A stretch of 64,000 bases of DNA from Hyperoodon ampullatus (taxonomy: Eukaryota; Chordata; Mammalia; Artiodactyla; Ziphiidae): NCBI GenBank assembly GCA_949752795.1, contig OX457061.1:29950425-30014424 (forward strand), written 5' to 3'. Below the pieces are notes generated by a model that was not told where the DNA came from, searched no databases, and saw only the letters and a list, made by a program, of their open reading frames with translations. Every line of letters begins with the position of its first letter. Position 1 is the first letter of the stretch. Shown here in pieces: positions 35,601 to 50,600 of this stretch. The position numbers and the translations under genes are program-made.

Positions 35601-38600
35601 TGTTTGTTGGGAGGTTTTTGATTACTTACTAAATCTCCTTCTAATCTCTTTTCAGATTTTGTTTCATCATGATTCAATCTTGATAGGTTGTCTTTTCTAG
35701 TAATTTATTTTTTCTAGATTGCCTGGTTTGTTGGTGTAAAATTGTTCATAGTAACCTTTTATGATTCTTTATATTACTGTGGTATCAGTTGTAACATCTC
35801 ATCTTTTATTTCTGACTCTGAGTCTCTTTTTTTCCTTAGGTCTAGCTAAAAGTTTGGCAGTTTTGAAGAACTAGCTCTTAGTTTCATTAATTTTTTTTTC
35901 TATTTCTTTTTAGTCTCAATTTCATTTATTTCCACACTGATCTTTGTTATTTTCTTCCTTCTGCTAACTTTGGGCTTTGTTTGTTTTTCTTTTTGATGTA
36001 GTTGTAAATGGGATTATTTAGTGTATAGAAACACAACAGATTTTTGGTGTAAAGCTGTTTGAGATTTTTCTTGTTTCTTGAGGTAGGCATTTATGGCTAT
36101 GAACTTTGCTATGAACTTCACTCATAGCTAGAACTGATTTTGCTACATATGATGTAAGTTTTGGTATGTTGTATTTCCATTTTCATTTGTGACAAAGTAT
36201 TTTTTTTATTTCTCTTTTGATTTCTTGGAATGACATTTCTACAATGAAAAGTAGTATAGGAAATTGTCTAATCATGGCTTTTAGGGTTATATTTGTACCT
36301 AGGTCCTAACGCTTAACAGCGTATGTCAGTTGTGACCATAACATGCTCATTCTATCATCTTACTTTTTTATTTTTAAAATTATAAATTTAGAGGTAATAT
36401 GTTTACTATGCTTCATCCTAGACATGTTCTCACAGTGCTTCTCTACTTTAATAAGAGATTCCTTGAATAAAAATAAAGGAGCAAGGAACACTAAGTAAGC
36501 TTGCTTATGAAGTAAACTGTAAGCTTTCTTTTTTTTTTTACAACTTTATTGGAGTATAATTGCTTCACAATGGTATGTTAGTTTCTGCTTTATAACAAAG
36601 TGTATCAGTTATACATATACATCTGTTCCCTTATCCCTTCCCTCTTGCATCTCCCTCCCTCCCACCCTCCCTATCCCACCCCTCCAGGCCATCACAGAGC
36701 ACCGAGCTGATCTCCCTGTGCTATGCGGCTGCTTCCCACTAGCTATCTACCTTACGTTTGGTAGTGTATATATGTCCATGCCTCTCTCTCGCTTTGTCAC
36801 AGCTTACCCTTCCCCCTCCCCATATCCTCAAGTCCATTCTCAAGTAGGTCTGTGTCTTTATTCCTGTTTTACTCCTAGGTCCTTCATGACATTTTTTTTC
36901 TTAAATTCTATATATATGTGTTAGCATACAGTATATGTCTTTCTCTTTCTGACTTACTTCACTCTGTATGACACACTCTAGGTCTATCCACCTCATTACA
37001 AATAGCTCAATTTCATTTCTTTTTATGGCTGAGTAATATTCCATTGTATATATGTGCCACATCTTTATCCATTCATCTGATGATGTACACTTAGGTTGTT
37101 TCCATCTCCTGGCTATTGTAAATAGAGCTGCAATGAACATTTTGGTACATGACTGTTTTTGAATTATGGTTTTCTCAGGGTATATGCCTAGTAGTGGGAT
37201 TGCTGGGTCATATGGTAGTTCTATTTGTAGTTTTTTGAGGAACCTCCATACTGTTCTCCATAGTGGCTGTACCAATTCACATTCCCACCAGCAGTGCAAG
37301 AGTGTTCCCTTTTCTCCACACCCTCTCCAGCATTTATTGTTTCTAGATTTCTTGATGATGGCCATTCTGACTGGTGTGAGATGATATCTCATTGTAGTTT
37401 TGATTTGCATTTCTCTAATGATTAATGATGTTGAGCATTCTTTCATGTGTTTGTTGGCAGTCTGTATATCTTCTTTGGAGAAATGTCTATTTAGGTCTTC
37501 TGCCCATTTTTGGATTGGGTTGTTTGTTTTTTTGTTATTGAGCTGCATGAGCTGCTTATAAAGTTTGGAGATTAATCCTTTGTCAGTTGCTTCATTTGCA
37601 AATATTTTCTCCCATTCTGAGGGTTGTCTTTTGGTCTTGTTTATGGTTTCCTTTGCTGTGCAAAAGCTTTGAAGTTTCATTAGGTCCCATTTGTTTATTT
37701 TTGTTTTTATTTCCATTTCTCTAGGAGGTGGGTCAAAAAGGACCTTGCTGTGTAAGCTTTCTTTTAACTAAAATAAAAAGAAAATACCATAGTTAGTTAC
37801 ACACTCAGTTCTGATGTTAGGAAGCATACAGTCATATAAAAAAAAAGATGGTCTGTGATCTTTTTATAAGTTAAGTTGTAGGTAAAGTTTATGTTACTCA
37901 ATTTCATGTGATTGGAAATAATTTCTTTACAGATCATTAGATATTTCAAGTATGGCTTTTAGGCATGATCTGTGTTTCAATATACCATTTCTAGAATAAG
38001 GTTAGAACAGTTGATTTTTTTTTTAACTCTTGGCTCCAACTTTCCATACCTTTTCTTCTATTAAAAGTTGAATTTGTAAGCCATTAATATCTATACCTGT
38101 TAATAGTTGTTGGAAGACCTCACATAGGCATATTTATCTGCTTTATGATGCAGAGGAAAGTGAGGAGACCTTAAAAAACACCAAAGAAATTCAAAAAAAA
38201 GCAGAAGAAAAATATGAAGTATTGGAGAATAAAATGAAAAACGCAGAAGCTGAAAGAGAGAGAGAACTGAAGGATGCACAGAAAAAACTAGATTGTGCCA
38301 AAACTAAGGCAGATGCTTCTACCAAGAAAATGAAAGAAAAACAACAGGTAATAACTTTGTTTTGAAATGGAACTAATCTTTTAACATCAGAATAGAACTG
38401 AAGGTGGTAGAGCACCACTGGTTGGCCTTGGCCTTATTCATCGGTATTTATCACAAAATCCAAAAGTGAGATGTACTTCTTTAGGAGACACATTACACAT
38501 CTTACGAGTCAAATTAAAATATGCTTTACTCTGAAACCCTGGAATTAAGTGTTAAGTAATTTTGAATAGGGGTTGCATTGGCTTGCTAATTTTGGAGAAA

Positions 38601-41600
38601 GAGCAAAGTTGCCTTTTGGTAAATGTTTCATTCAAGAGTGGAACAAAGCTTATATCATGTACACAGAGCTGTGTCGTATCAGAGATTCACTGTTGACATT
38701 TCTGTTTGATCATCTTTGTGAACATGCATACACTGTGAAAGAATGATGTAAGACCAGGCATGTTATATATACAAAGTGCTATTCGATCATAGACTGGTGA
38801 TATCTGATTATATCTTTTGGATAGTGCCAAGGCTGGAATTTGACCTGCGTTTTTCTGTCTGCAGAGGCTGTGCTCAATCACTATTCTGTACAATTTCCCT
38901 TAAGTCTAACTTTTGTTCATAGTTTTTTTGTTTGTTTTTTTAACCCACTTTATGATTCTTTCATAGCTTGCACAGTATTTTCTAAAGAACTAAAGGCTAT
39001 AATGGGAAAGAAGAAAGTTAAGAAACTAATTTTTTTGTCACTGAATAATTGTTTTTAAAAGGCTTTACCTCTGTTAATTTATCTGCTATGTAGAACTGTA
39101 TATTGTTTATCCCTATAGGAATAAAAGGATAAAGGATATAGTTTATACAAAGTTCTTTGGACCCATAAAAATTGTATGTACATTTGTCTTTTTTTTTAAT
39201 ATAGAAAAATAAATTTCCTTTCCTCTTTCTTCTTTGGAAGTAGCTTACATGTTTTGGTAGTTGAGTAACTAAGCTATGGGTCTTACTTGCTTGAGAATCT
39301 TACTAATTTTGTTGACATGCATGTATTTATTTTTCAGTAGTTAATAACCTGTTGAATGCCCAGATGCTGTGTTTCTTATAGGAAGTTGAAGCTATCACCC
39401 TGGAGGTAGAAGAGCTCAAGAGAGAGCATGCATCCAATGAACAACAGCTTGAAGCTGTAAATGAAGCTATCAAATCCTATGAAGGTCAGATTGCAGTAAT
39501 GGCAGCTGAGGTGGCTAAAAATAAGGTAAGATTTACTAACCGTATTAGAGAAATTACAGATGTTAATCTACTTCTGAAATGGTGGCTTGAAGATGTTTGA
39601 CTTTAGAGGTCTCAGTCTCTTCACTCCTGTCATGATGAGTTAAAATGATTACCAATCCAGAAAGAGACCTGAAATATTACTAATAGTTTTGGTCCAGGTC
39701 TATTCAGAAGACAAAAACTACACAGTAGTTTGACCAGGCAAAGTTTAAATAAAAATTATTAACTATAACAGGAGTTTGGAATGATGCAGCATTGATTGCT
39801 AAGAGATAAAGAAAACTCTAAAGACTATATGAACAGCAGATACAGGGAACAGCGTTACCCATAAGGCTGAGGCAGTGCACCCTTGGAAGGAACAAATCTG
39901 GAAAGGAGCCCCATTTTACCTGCAGGGCTGAGAACCACATCTACTTGGAGAAGATAACTGTGGCCCACTGGTGGTGGAGTTTGGTGGAGTACTAGGGGAA
40001 ATCATGCATAGGAAAGTGCTACACAGGGGCACTTGCTGGGAAATAGCTTTCCAGGATGCCATGGGGAGGTGCCCAGCCTGCGGACAAGCTGGGATGCCAG
40101 GGGAAGCCATGAAAGCTGCTAGCCCCTGCACGACAAGCTTGCCTTTGAGAAAAGCACATTGGACCAGGAAGTAAAGCCCCTTCCTTCTACAGTGACCCTA
40201 TAGCATCCTTTACTGATGAGGCTTCATGCTGTTGCACCTGGCAAGGGAGAAATGTCCCCATCTCAGAAGCAGGAAGTAAAGGGTGGATTTGGGGCTGAGG
40301 GGCTTTCAAATGTTATGAAGACATTTCTGTTACCTACAAATATTAGAAATGGTCCCTCATGAGTATTGGATACCCTCTTAACCCTTTTTTTAATTCTGAA
40401 CTTGAATTCTGTTTTATTTCATATTATTTCTACTCCTGCTTTTTAAAACTGAGATATAATTAGCATAACATTTATATTAGTTTCCTGTGTACAACGTAAT
40501 AATTCAATATTTGCATACATTGTGAAACAATCACCACAATAAGTCTAGTAGCCATACATAATTACAGAATTTTTTTTCTTGTGATGAGAACTTCAAGATG
40601 TACTCTTAGCAACTTTCAAATATACAGTAGTGTTATTAAATATTGTCACCATGCTGTACAAAGTGTACCCACTTTTGTTTTTTCAATATAACTTTCATTT
40701 TTAAGTGTTCTGCTGTGTGGCTATATAGATACTGTTTTTGTAAGTAATATATCATTGATCTTCATGTTAACTAAAATATAACAGCTTTTAACAGGGGAGT
40801 TCCATCCATTTTACCTACATTATAGTATAGTGTGTTTTTGCCTTTTGTCATCAGCTTTTACATTTTCTGTTGTTTTTCCCTTGAGATGATTGGTTTTTTT
40901 TGTTTGTTTTTTTTTGTTTGTTTTTGTTTTTTGCGGTATGCAGGCCTCTCACTGTTGTGGCCTCTCCCGCTGCGGAGCACAGGCTCCGGACGCGCAGGCT
41001 CAGCGGCCATGGCTCACGGGCCCAGCCGCTCCGCGGCATGTGGGATCTTCCCGGACCGGGGCACGAACCCGTGTCCCCTGCATCGGCAGGTGGACTCTCA
41101 ACTACTGCGCCACCAGGGAAGCCCGAGATGATTGTTTTAATTGTTGTAGCATGCAGTGTTTTAGAAAGTAGTTCCTTCCTCTTCATTCTGTTTGTGGTTA
41201 AATTCAAGTTTTGTTGTTTTTTTTTAACACATTATTTATCATACCAATAGCAGAATAACAATTCTTTACTCTTTTTGAAGATAAGGGATAGAAATGCTTT
41301 TCAGCTTTGTGTTTTGTGTTGCTGATTACACTTTCTACAGTTTCTTTTCTGCCTTCTGACTTGTCTTTTAATCTCATTTTTCATCTCGTTCCTCCATATT
41401 TTCTACCATCTTTCATGGACATCATGTTGTGGAATTTTTAAAAATTAGATGTCATGTTTCTAAAGAGAAATGTGGAAGTAAAATAAGCCACTTCTTCCTT
41501 TATCTAAATAAAGATAAAATCAAAACATGTACATATTTCTATAAAGAGGGCATCCATTTCTCTTTATGGAAAACTATAAAGTGGATCACTTAGTTTGTAA

Positions 41601-44600
41601 AGGTGGTTCTTTCAGGCTTTACATTCTAAATTGTTTCCATTTGCTGATAAGAGTAACTAAGGACACTCTCAGGGAGCTAAGAAGAGAAATTGCCTACTAA
41701 CTAATTAGGTTCAAACAAAACTAAAATTTTATTTTTGCTCAATTTTAAGTGATAGATTTCCTTGTTTTTTCTTACCATTGTAAAGATTGAAACAGTCATA
41801 CCCGTGATGCAATCTTCAACCTCTAGGCATGAGGGAATCTTCTTCATAAACACGATTTTGTCATGGGTTTTTGTTTTGGGTTTTTTAGCTGAGTGCTGTG
41901 ATTTATCTTCCTCCTGCAAAGGACCTTAAGTGAGACAAATTAAACATTATAAGGAAATTAAAGCATTTATGGCACATTCATAACCTAACCATAATGTCAA
42001 GTATCGTTTACTACTCAAAATGATCTTGTTTTCTAATGAGCATGCCTAAAAAATTCCTAAATTTTTACTGGTGCTTTTCATCACTTACAGAGATCTGTTC
42101 TTCCTCAGAGTCTTTTAGCAGGTTGTTCTACTTATCTGTTTTCCCTCTACCTAAATCTGAGTTGAGCTAGGTTTTTTTGTTTTCAGACATTTGTGTGAGT
42201 CTGTGACCATATCTTTACCAGAAGGACTTTTAAGATCTAGCAAAGAGGTTTGAGGGGGAGGAGGTGAGAGTTGATAGACTAAATCCCAGCTGTCATTATC
42301 ACTTTGGAGGTTGAATAACTTCAGCCTCGGGAGGTGGGGGATAGTAAGAGTCAAAGCAAGAAGTTTTCCTTTGTGCCACAGATCCATTTCTTCAAAAAAG
42401 TTTCTCTTCCTCTTCCATATCTCCGTTTTGATCCCTCTGCTAGAACGAAACACTGACTTTCTACTGCCACTGGTAAAGTCCCTATGGCTTACTTCTGTAG
42501 AAGGGAAAGGAACAAATGCCAGCTTACTTGCTTCCACCCCTGTTCTTTGCCCCTACTAATAAATGTCATTTGGGAGTCTGTCAGATTATCTTGTAAACTC
42601 CCCAAAATGCCACTTTTTTGAGAGACCTCACAAGGCGGCGGACGGCGCAGGACCACCTCCCGGGGCGGGGGGTAGTCCCCCTCCCTGAGGTGATCCCAAT
42701 TACACTGTATCTTGCAGAAACATTGTTGCTTTCAGCGTGAACAATACATCCCATCCTTTTTTTTTTTTCTAGTGTTAATACAAGTTTTCACTTACCTGTA
42801 AATTCATTAGTCATTTTAATGGGGATATAAAATGTAGAGGGTTAGATGACTACCTGTCTGTAATCACATTGCCATCTTGCCCAGAAGTCTGTTAGATGAT
42901 CTTTCAGTAAACTAAAAATGTCTCCATCTTACCTTGCTATATGTTGTCTTCTAATTATCTGTTTTAGGAGTTAGTAAATAAAGCTCAAGAAGAGGTGACC
43001 AAGCAAAAAGAAGTGATAACAGCCCAAGACAGCATAGTTAAAGCTAAATATGCAGAAGTAGCAAAACATAAGGAGCAAAACAATGAATCTCAGCTTAAAA
43101 TCAAGGAACTGGACCACAACATCAGCAAACATAAACGGGAAGCTGAAGATGCTGCTGCAAAGGCACGATTGTGTTGTTCGTTTTTACCCTTGAGCACATT
43201 TTTGCCTCTGTGTTGAAATATTCTGGTAAACTGCTCAATGAAGACCTTACTATAAATGGCAGAACTACTGTGTAACATAATTTTGAGGCTTACAACTATG
43301 TTAACTGCCCCTCAGCAATCACCAAGAGGCAAAAATGTTTTATTTTTAAATTTAATTTCAGGTGTTTATTCCATCTCCAAGATGTTTTTAACCAAATATT
43401 GAGTGGTCTCCTATGGAAATGACTGGTTTTTATCCCCAGTTGCTCATAGAACTAGTTATTAATGTGTTAGTAGTAATAATATATATATTCTTTACCTTAC
43501 TGCAAATTGAATTTAGGGAACTCACAGAGAAATATACACAGGCAACTTCTAAAATAACGTCTTAAATGGTTTCTGGATGCCCTTATGAGGATCGGGTATA
43601 GTCAGTTTTAGCAGCCTCATTTGAAATCTGATGTTTTGCCAAGCAGTTATCTTTTTGAAGTTATCCCACAGTTTTTTGGTCACTCTTGAAGTTTTTTTCT
43701 TTCATGTGTCACAGTGCTTTAAGTACTTTAGAGAAAATACATGGTTTTGTAGAAATTCGTTGTTTAGTTAAGAGATTGCATTTATGTGGTCTTAGTAATT
43801 CACTCAGCATGTTTTCTTACTGGTGTGTAACAGTTTGGTGCCTTTTAAATCTTTTTAACATCATAAAAATACAAGAGATTTAATTCCAAAAAGATAAGAA
43901 CATACAAAACAGTCTTCCACCCTCTCTGAAAGAGCCATGAGTATCTGTTCAGGTTCATTACTTGGTTTAAAAAACATTTTTTTATGGCCATGTCATAATA
44001 TCCTAGTATTTTATTAGTATTGCTTTCCTAGTAGCCTCCTATTAGTGGATTCACTGAATTATTACCAATGCTAATATTACTGTTAATGTTTTTTTTATAA
44101 TTGAAAATGCTAGTATTGGTGATTGCTAGGGGATTTTATTTACAGTTAAGGGAAGGGGGTAGAAGGAAGGACTTGTAAGTGGAACTGCTAAAAAGTCAAG
44201 GATTCTTTGAAATACATAGTTTGTCAAATATTTATTGCATACTATGCCAGGCACTAAAGATATAAGAATGAGCAACATGAACACAGAATGTGTTCATAGA
44301 GCTTACAGATCAGCAGGAAAGAAATGATTATTTTACTTTGGATTCTAGTGGTGAGACTGTACCTATGGAATTAATAAGGATGATTGATGAGGATTAGATT
44401 CTACCAGTCAGAACCAACCTTGAACAATTCTAGTAGAAGAAAGTCTTCCTTAAGCACTATAATTAAAAAAACTTTAATTGGTTATATTATATGAAGAAGT
44501 ATTTTACTGTGCCTTGTCAAAAGAGGGTGGCAAGGGGATAGAGTCAATATTTAGGACAGTTTATTACTTAGATTATAATTTCCAGAAGAATTATTAGATA

Positions 44601-47600
44601 TCATTCAGGATTAGGCTTCCATGATTTTACCAGATCTGTGACTTAAGTATTCTTATAAGACTTTTAACTTTCACAAGTTGTTTTTTTGAAGCAATAGATT
44701 GAATTTGGTAAAATCTGGAGCCTCATCTTGTATTTCATTATAATGGAGATGTTCTATATGTGTATGTGTGTGTATATACACACACACACTTTGTAACTAT
44801 TTCTCTTGAGTTGGCTCTTACTCTCATGCTTGAGTAATTGGAAGATCTTTTTCTATATAGTCTCAAGTTTCTTACCTATCCTCCAGGTAAAAATATTCAT
44901 ACTTATTATAGGTTCACTGTCAACAGTGAATCTCATTTTTTCCAAATGTGTCATTGTGGGATTTTTTTTCCCAAATGTTTGGTTTAAAATTAGTAAATAT
45001 TTAAGAAACTAATTTTTAAATAAAGGTTTGTAAGCAATGATATCATTCTATTATCATTATCACATGTGGCTAGGTGTCCAAAATGTTGAAAGATTATGAC
45101 TGGATTAATGCAGAGAAACACCTCTTTGGGCAACCCAATAGCACTTATGATTTCAAAACTAACAACCCAAAAGAAGCTGGTCAGAGACTTCATAAGTTGC
45201 AAGAAATGAAGGAGAAACTAGGAAGAAATGTCAATATGAGAGCTATGAATGTACTGACAGAAGCTGAAGAGCGGGTAAGTCACTTTGCTATGACTATTTG
45301 GCCACTTCAGAATATGAGTAGCATTGATGGCTTCATATAACCCCTGAGGCGATTATTAGAGTCAATTTTTTACTTGATGCTTTTGATAACTTGTTTTCTT
45401 TGCGTTTTCTCTTTCTCCCTTTTCAGTTATTTCTTTTCTTATTTCATTCTTTTTGCATCATCAGTTATATATTCTGTTTTACCTTGAATGACTTTTCCAA
45501 CTCCTTTCTTATTTTTGGTGTAAATAAAAACAACATTTTTGGTCATGTTAGCTCTTCACATTTCTATCATTTCTTTCACTTGCCTTTTTGAAAGATTTTG
45601 AAAAATAGAGTACAGGTTTCCCCCACTGTCCAAAAGTAGCACCAATCCTGTGAAACTATTCCTGTGAAATGGTATAAAGCAAAGAAGCAATTACCTTAGG
45701 GCACACCTTGCTAACAGATGCACAAAATAAACTGAGATAAAGCACAGATGCTCATCAACACAGTTCAAAGCTCTGGCGGCTTAATGCTGAGATGCTTACT
45801 GGTGTTCCCTGTGAGGAGCTTGATGGTGCCGCTCTCCCTGCTCGGGGTGTGTGCTGCTTCTCTAAGGGCCACTGCAAGACACATGCTGAACACTATTTGT
45901 GCTTTTTACCTTTTCTTGTAAAAGTAGGGGTGTAAAGCAAACTTTCGAAAAGTGGGGGACACCTGTGTCCTGCTGTCTGCCTCCTCACGGTCAGCCACTC
46001 CATAACTCCTGTCTTCCTTTGACTCCAGTATATACTGGAGCCATCACATAAGTAAATGGCTAAGATTGTTATATACATAAACACTGTTTTACTAATCTGT
46101 AAATGCAGCAGCATCTTCTCTGTTTTAGTGCTCTCAGTTACTTGATAATGTTATCCATCTCCCCTACCTTTTAGTCTGCATGTCCCTAGAAAAACCCAAA
46201 GGAGAAAGCAGTTCCTATTCTTGATGGCTCCATAGGAAATAGCAATCTGAGTAATTTTATATTATACCTTCTTTAATTCTGTAAAATTCTGTTTGAATTT
46301 GTATAACAGAGTTAATGAGAGCTCTGTAAAGATGGAAATACTTTGAGCTCAATCACTTTTAACAAATTTTTTGGTAACAGGTTTTTTTAAATTGTTATTG
46401 ACATTAGTGTCTACAGAGAATCTATATTATGTTAGATGCTGAACAGTCTAATAATGCACATGCTGTGATCTCTCTATAAAATGTTCCTGCTGGTTTACAT
46501 TTCTCATTAAAGCTTTGCAATATATGGCACCTTTTTGGAAAGGAAATATTTTTTCTGAATTTGAGCTACTTAACATCATGAAACTTGTTTACTTTTACTT
46601 GTTTGCTTCCATTAGATAATGATAACTGGGGCTAATATTTTTTTAAAAGAATTTACCAACTCCCGTCTCTTTACCAGAGAGGAAGGCTCTATTGTTGATC
46701 AGCAGCTGGCCTTTTGGTTTTTGTTATATTTTGTGTCACCACATATAAGAAACTGTATGGAATTAGCAAGGAATAGGATAAAAATATGGCCAAGCTCCTA
46801 AGACCTCCTCTCCACAAAGGAGAGGGATGGCAAGGAAACTAGAGTTTCCTTGGAGTTTTTCAGGGAGAATTTGAAGCTCCTTGAAATGTGAGGCTTTGAG
46901 GAGAAATAAGTTAAAAGGATTTTTAGAAAGTTTTGCTGCTGCTCATGGTTTATTCTCCCTCTGTTGCCTCCCTCAGAATTTTTTTCAGTAAATTTCTACA
47001 TTAATCAGGGAAGGCTACTTTGAAGATGTGATGTTTGAGTGGAAACTTTAGGCACCTGTTATGTTAGAAATAGAGGAAGAACAATGCAGGGGCCATAAGG
47101 CTACAGTGAGCTTATTATGTTCACGAAACTGAAAAAAAGAGACCATATGGCTGGAGCCTGGGGAGGAGTGTGATGCCAAAAATTCAGAGATAAATAAGAT
47201 CCAATTTATGTAGGACTTTATACATCATGGTGAAGAATTAAAATTTTATTTGTGTCACTGCTAAGACTGACCTTGCTTCTTAAGCATGAAGGGCTACTTT
47301 TGAGTTTACATATGACAAATTTTCTTTTTGCCTTGGCTGCTAGGAAGATAAGGGAATATTAGTGGAGTCAAAATATTTCAACAGCTTGTCCTATAAATTC
47401 TCAGTTATAGTAATTGAATTTTACATATAGATGATATATTTACTTTCCTTAATTTGGCTTACATTATAACTCAATGTAGTATATCTTTTTGGTAAATAGG
47501 AGTTGTATATATTGCATACAAAAATAATGAAATATCTTTATTCTTGACTGAATTCTAGAATATAAAGGAAATTGTGTTTTCCCAATTAAGTATGCCTTTT

Positions 47601-50600
47601 ATCTTACTAGTATAATGACTTGATGAAGAAGAAGAGAATTGTAGAAAATGACAAATCCAAAATCCTTGCAACTATAGAAGACCTTGACCAGAAGAAAAAC
47701 CAAGCCCTAAATATTGCTTGGCAAAAGGTATTTGAGCCAAAAATTGTATCATTTATTCTGTATGAGGAAAGGATGAAAGATAAAGTCAATAGGGTTGTAC
47801 TCTAAGATGAATTTGTAATAGCTAATTTTTGTTTGAAGCACAGCTCAGACCTTAATTAAAACCTTGCAGGCTTTTTAAAGCATTTTGTCCTTTTGGACTT
47901 TACTACTGATTTGCAAAGGTAAGTTATGTCATTCCATCATGCTCTCATAGTCTACTTCTCTGGTTCCTAAGCTATATTAAATTTCTAATTTTCTAGATTT
48001 CTACATTTTTCCTTCTTACATCGTTTGCCGGGTCTGGGTTACTGTTTACCCTCTTTCCTTCTTATGAGATCATAGGTTCTAATATTGGACAGTATCTAAG
48101 GTTTCTTCCAAATATCTGCTATAGTCCCACTCATCCTCTGCTTAAAACTGGAAGCATTATCTGTTTCACATTGGGGAAGCTCTAACTGTTGGAAAACCTC
48201 TCCAAAGGACCCCTTCAGTTCTTAGCTCTTCAGTTTCTCTTGCCCAGACTCACAGAGGTCAAATATTAGTTCTCAGAATGTTTCTATAGCAAGATTGTGT
48301 ATTCCTTACCACTTATAAATTAATTGCATTTCAGAATTCATAAGTATTAGGCATTCTTAGGTTTTTAGCAAAGGATTTTTATACATGTTAGATTAATAAT
48401 TACATAATTATAAAGTAATATTAATTTTATATTATTATATTATAATTAAGAGCAGTTCTGTCATTTTACATGAATTATCTTAATTCCATAACTTTGATAA
48501 TTATTATCTCTATTTTACAAATGAGGAAACAAGCTTAGAAAGGTGAAATAGCCTAATATCCTAACAGTCAAAAGGTAGAAAAAGTGGAATTCGCTTTTCC
48601 TAATTAGAACTAAAGTTAAAATTGCCTTTTGTTGCTCTTTAAGAAGTAGAACTGGGTAATAAACAAGGAAGTTCAGTATTCATTTCCAGGATTCATATGC
48701 AACAGAAGCCCGATTACCATTTTTGTTTTGTTTTATGACAACTTTGGCAGATTTCAAGGTTCTTTACTATTATTTCTACTTCCCTGGCTGCATAGATTTG
48801 TCTCCTTTAGGATAATTCCTTAGCCTCTTCTGTGAAGTTTTCCTGTATCTACCATAGAAAAAGACTCCTCCTCAAAAGATTCCGTAGTTACTATGCTGTT
48901 TGGTACTTTAACAAGCCTGGGCCTCTGGGATTTAACTGGCACCTTACCTCTTTTTCTCTTTTTAATTCTTTGGGAACTTTATTTTTGGTAATGACAGAAC
49001 AATTATGTCTTTCAATTGCGTTGTTTTTCCTGCTCTACAACTTATTTTCATTGTTCAGTCTCCCTGTAGTATTTGTCTTTTTAAAAATGCTTGCAAAAAG
49101 TTGGCCCCATTATTTTTGGACAATATGTGGATTTAACACTAGATCTGAGAGATTCTGTCTTTTGTTTTCCCCATGGTTCCTGGATTTAGTGTGAGTACAA
49201 ATTTATCTTTTAAACTGATTTTTCCCCAGTCTCTAAAGTTCTCCCAAAGCAAGTAAATTTATTGAGTGCTTATGATATATGTCAGGCACTATTCTCCTAT
49301 TAATTTTCTCACTTAATTCTCAAAGTAACCTAATGAAGTAGGTACTATTATTATCAGCATTACATTACTTCCTTATGGCTTCAAGTATAGTTGATTCACA
49401 AAGCCAGAGTATTTTAGGCACTGGTTGTGTTTTTTGCTTTTTTGTTTCCTTCTTAGCCTTATTGGAATTTCAAAATTCAGTTTATTTCTTATCTATATTC
49501 TTCTCTACCCATTAACTGATAAGTTTGTCTTTTCCCTTTTGGAGGAATTTCCACATGGGATCCATGGTCATCTTTGGGATTTAGTAGCAATTAGTAGTCT
49601 TAGTTTTGAGCTGCCTCTCTCCTGCCTGGTCAAAAAATTTAAAAAAGAACAGGGTGTGTATAAATACTATGCTATCTTCTGTCAGTCATTCTCCTAGAAA
49701 AGACAGTGATCCTCTCCTCATTGTGATGAACCTTGCCTAGCTCTGGAAATCTATCCCAGATAAAACTAGAATTTACTTTCTCTGTGTAGGGTATTAGCAT
49801 GTGTGCAGTTGTTCTTAAGATATGTGTTCCTTAGTAAATTTATATTTGGAGACTGTTTATGTCTAGGAGATTTCCTTATTACTACAAATATTCATAAAAA
49901 GTGTATTTACACTTGAATTTTATACTTGAAGGTGGAGATTTCCCTAGAGAACATGGATGTCAAATCCTCGTGTGTGTGTGTGCACATGTGTGTGTGCATG
50001 TATACATTCTCAATTTTGTCTGCTGAACTCTCTAAGATTATTAGTCATGTCTTTGAAGACAGATGGCTGAATTCTCAAGGCATTGATCAAGTGTGTATGC
50101 ACAAAAATTACTCAGTTACAGTCTAGAATATTGGTCCTAAATCTCTGTAATATTCTGCTGAGCCTTTATGGGAATAGGCCAAATAGCTTCTTTAGCCTTT
50201 TTCTTTTGGGGCTCAATCCTGTTCCTGTCCCTTGATACCTTAACTTCTTTGGCTTTGAGAAGAAGCATAGAAAAGAACCATTGAACACCTTTAACAGATC
50301 TGGTTTGATTTCATGCCTCTTTTTCTCCTAGACTTCACCCTGATCTTAGCCTTCTTAAAGTTAGCTGATAACCACAGGCCTTACCATACCAGTCAGCAGA
50401 AAACAAATTTTTTAAGAGAACATTTTATGCCAAAAAGTTTTTGTTTTTCTTCTCCAGCTGAAAGTTCAATCTCCTATATTATCCAATTGGGTGTCTCTGA
50501 GGATTCCGGCAACCATGGCTTTTTGTTGTATCAAAACTTCATGGTAGGGCTTCCCTGGTGGCGCAGTGGTTGAGAGTCCGCCTGCCGATGCAGGGGACAC

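Noticed and set aside
36901..37716. 271-codon minus-strand open frame
   Set aside because: C-terminal part of L1 ORF2 in a 5'-truncated copy with its own target duplication.
42151..42537. 128-codon minus-strand open frame in intron 19
   Set aside because: No recognised domain, no splice sites or promoter evident; kept only as part of an unassigned stretch.
48832..49194. 120-codon plus-strand open frame in intron 22
   Set aside because: Composition is that of T-rich intron (Phe/Leu-rich translation) with no similarity recognised.
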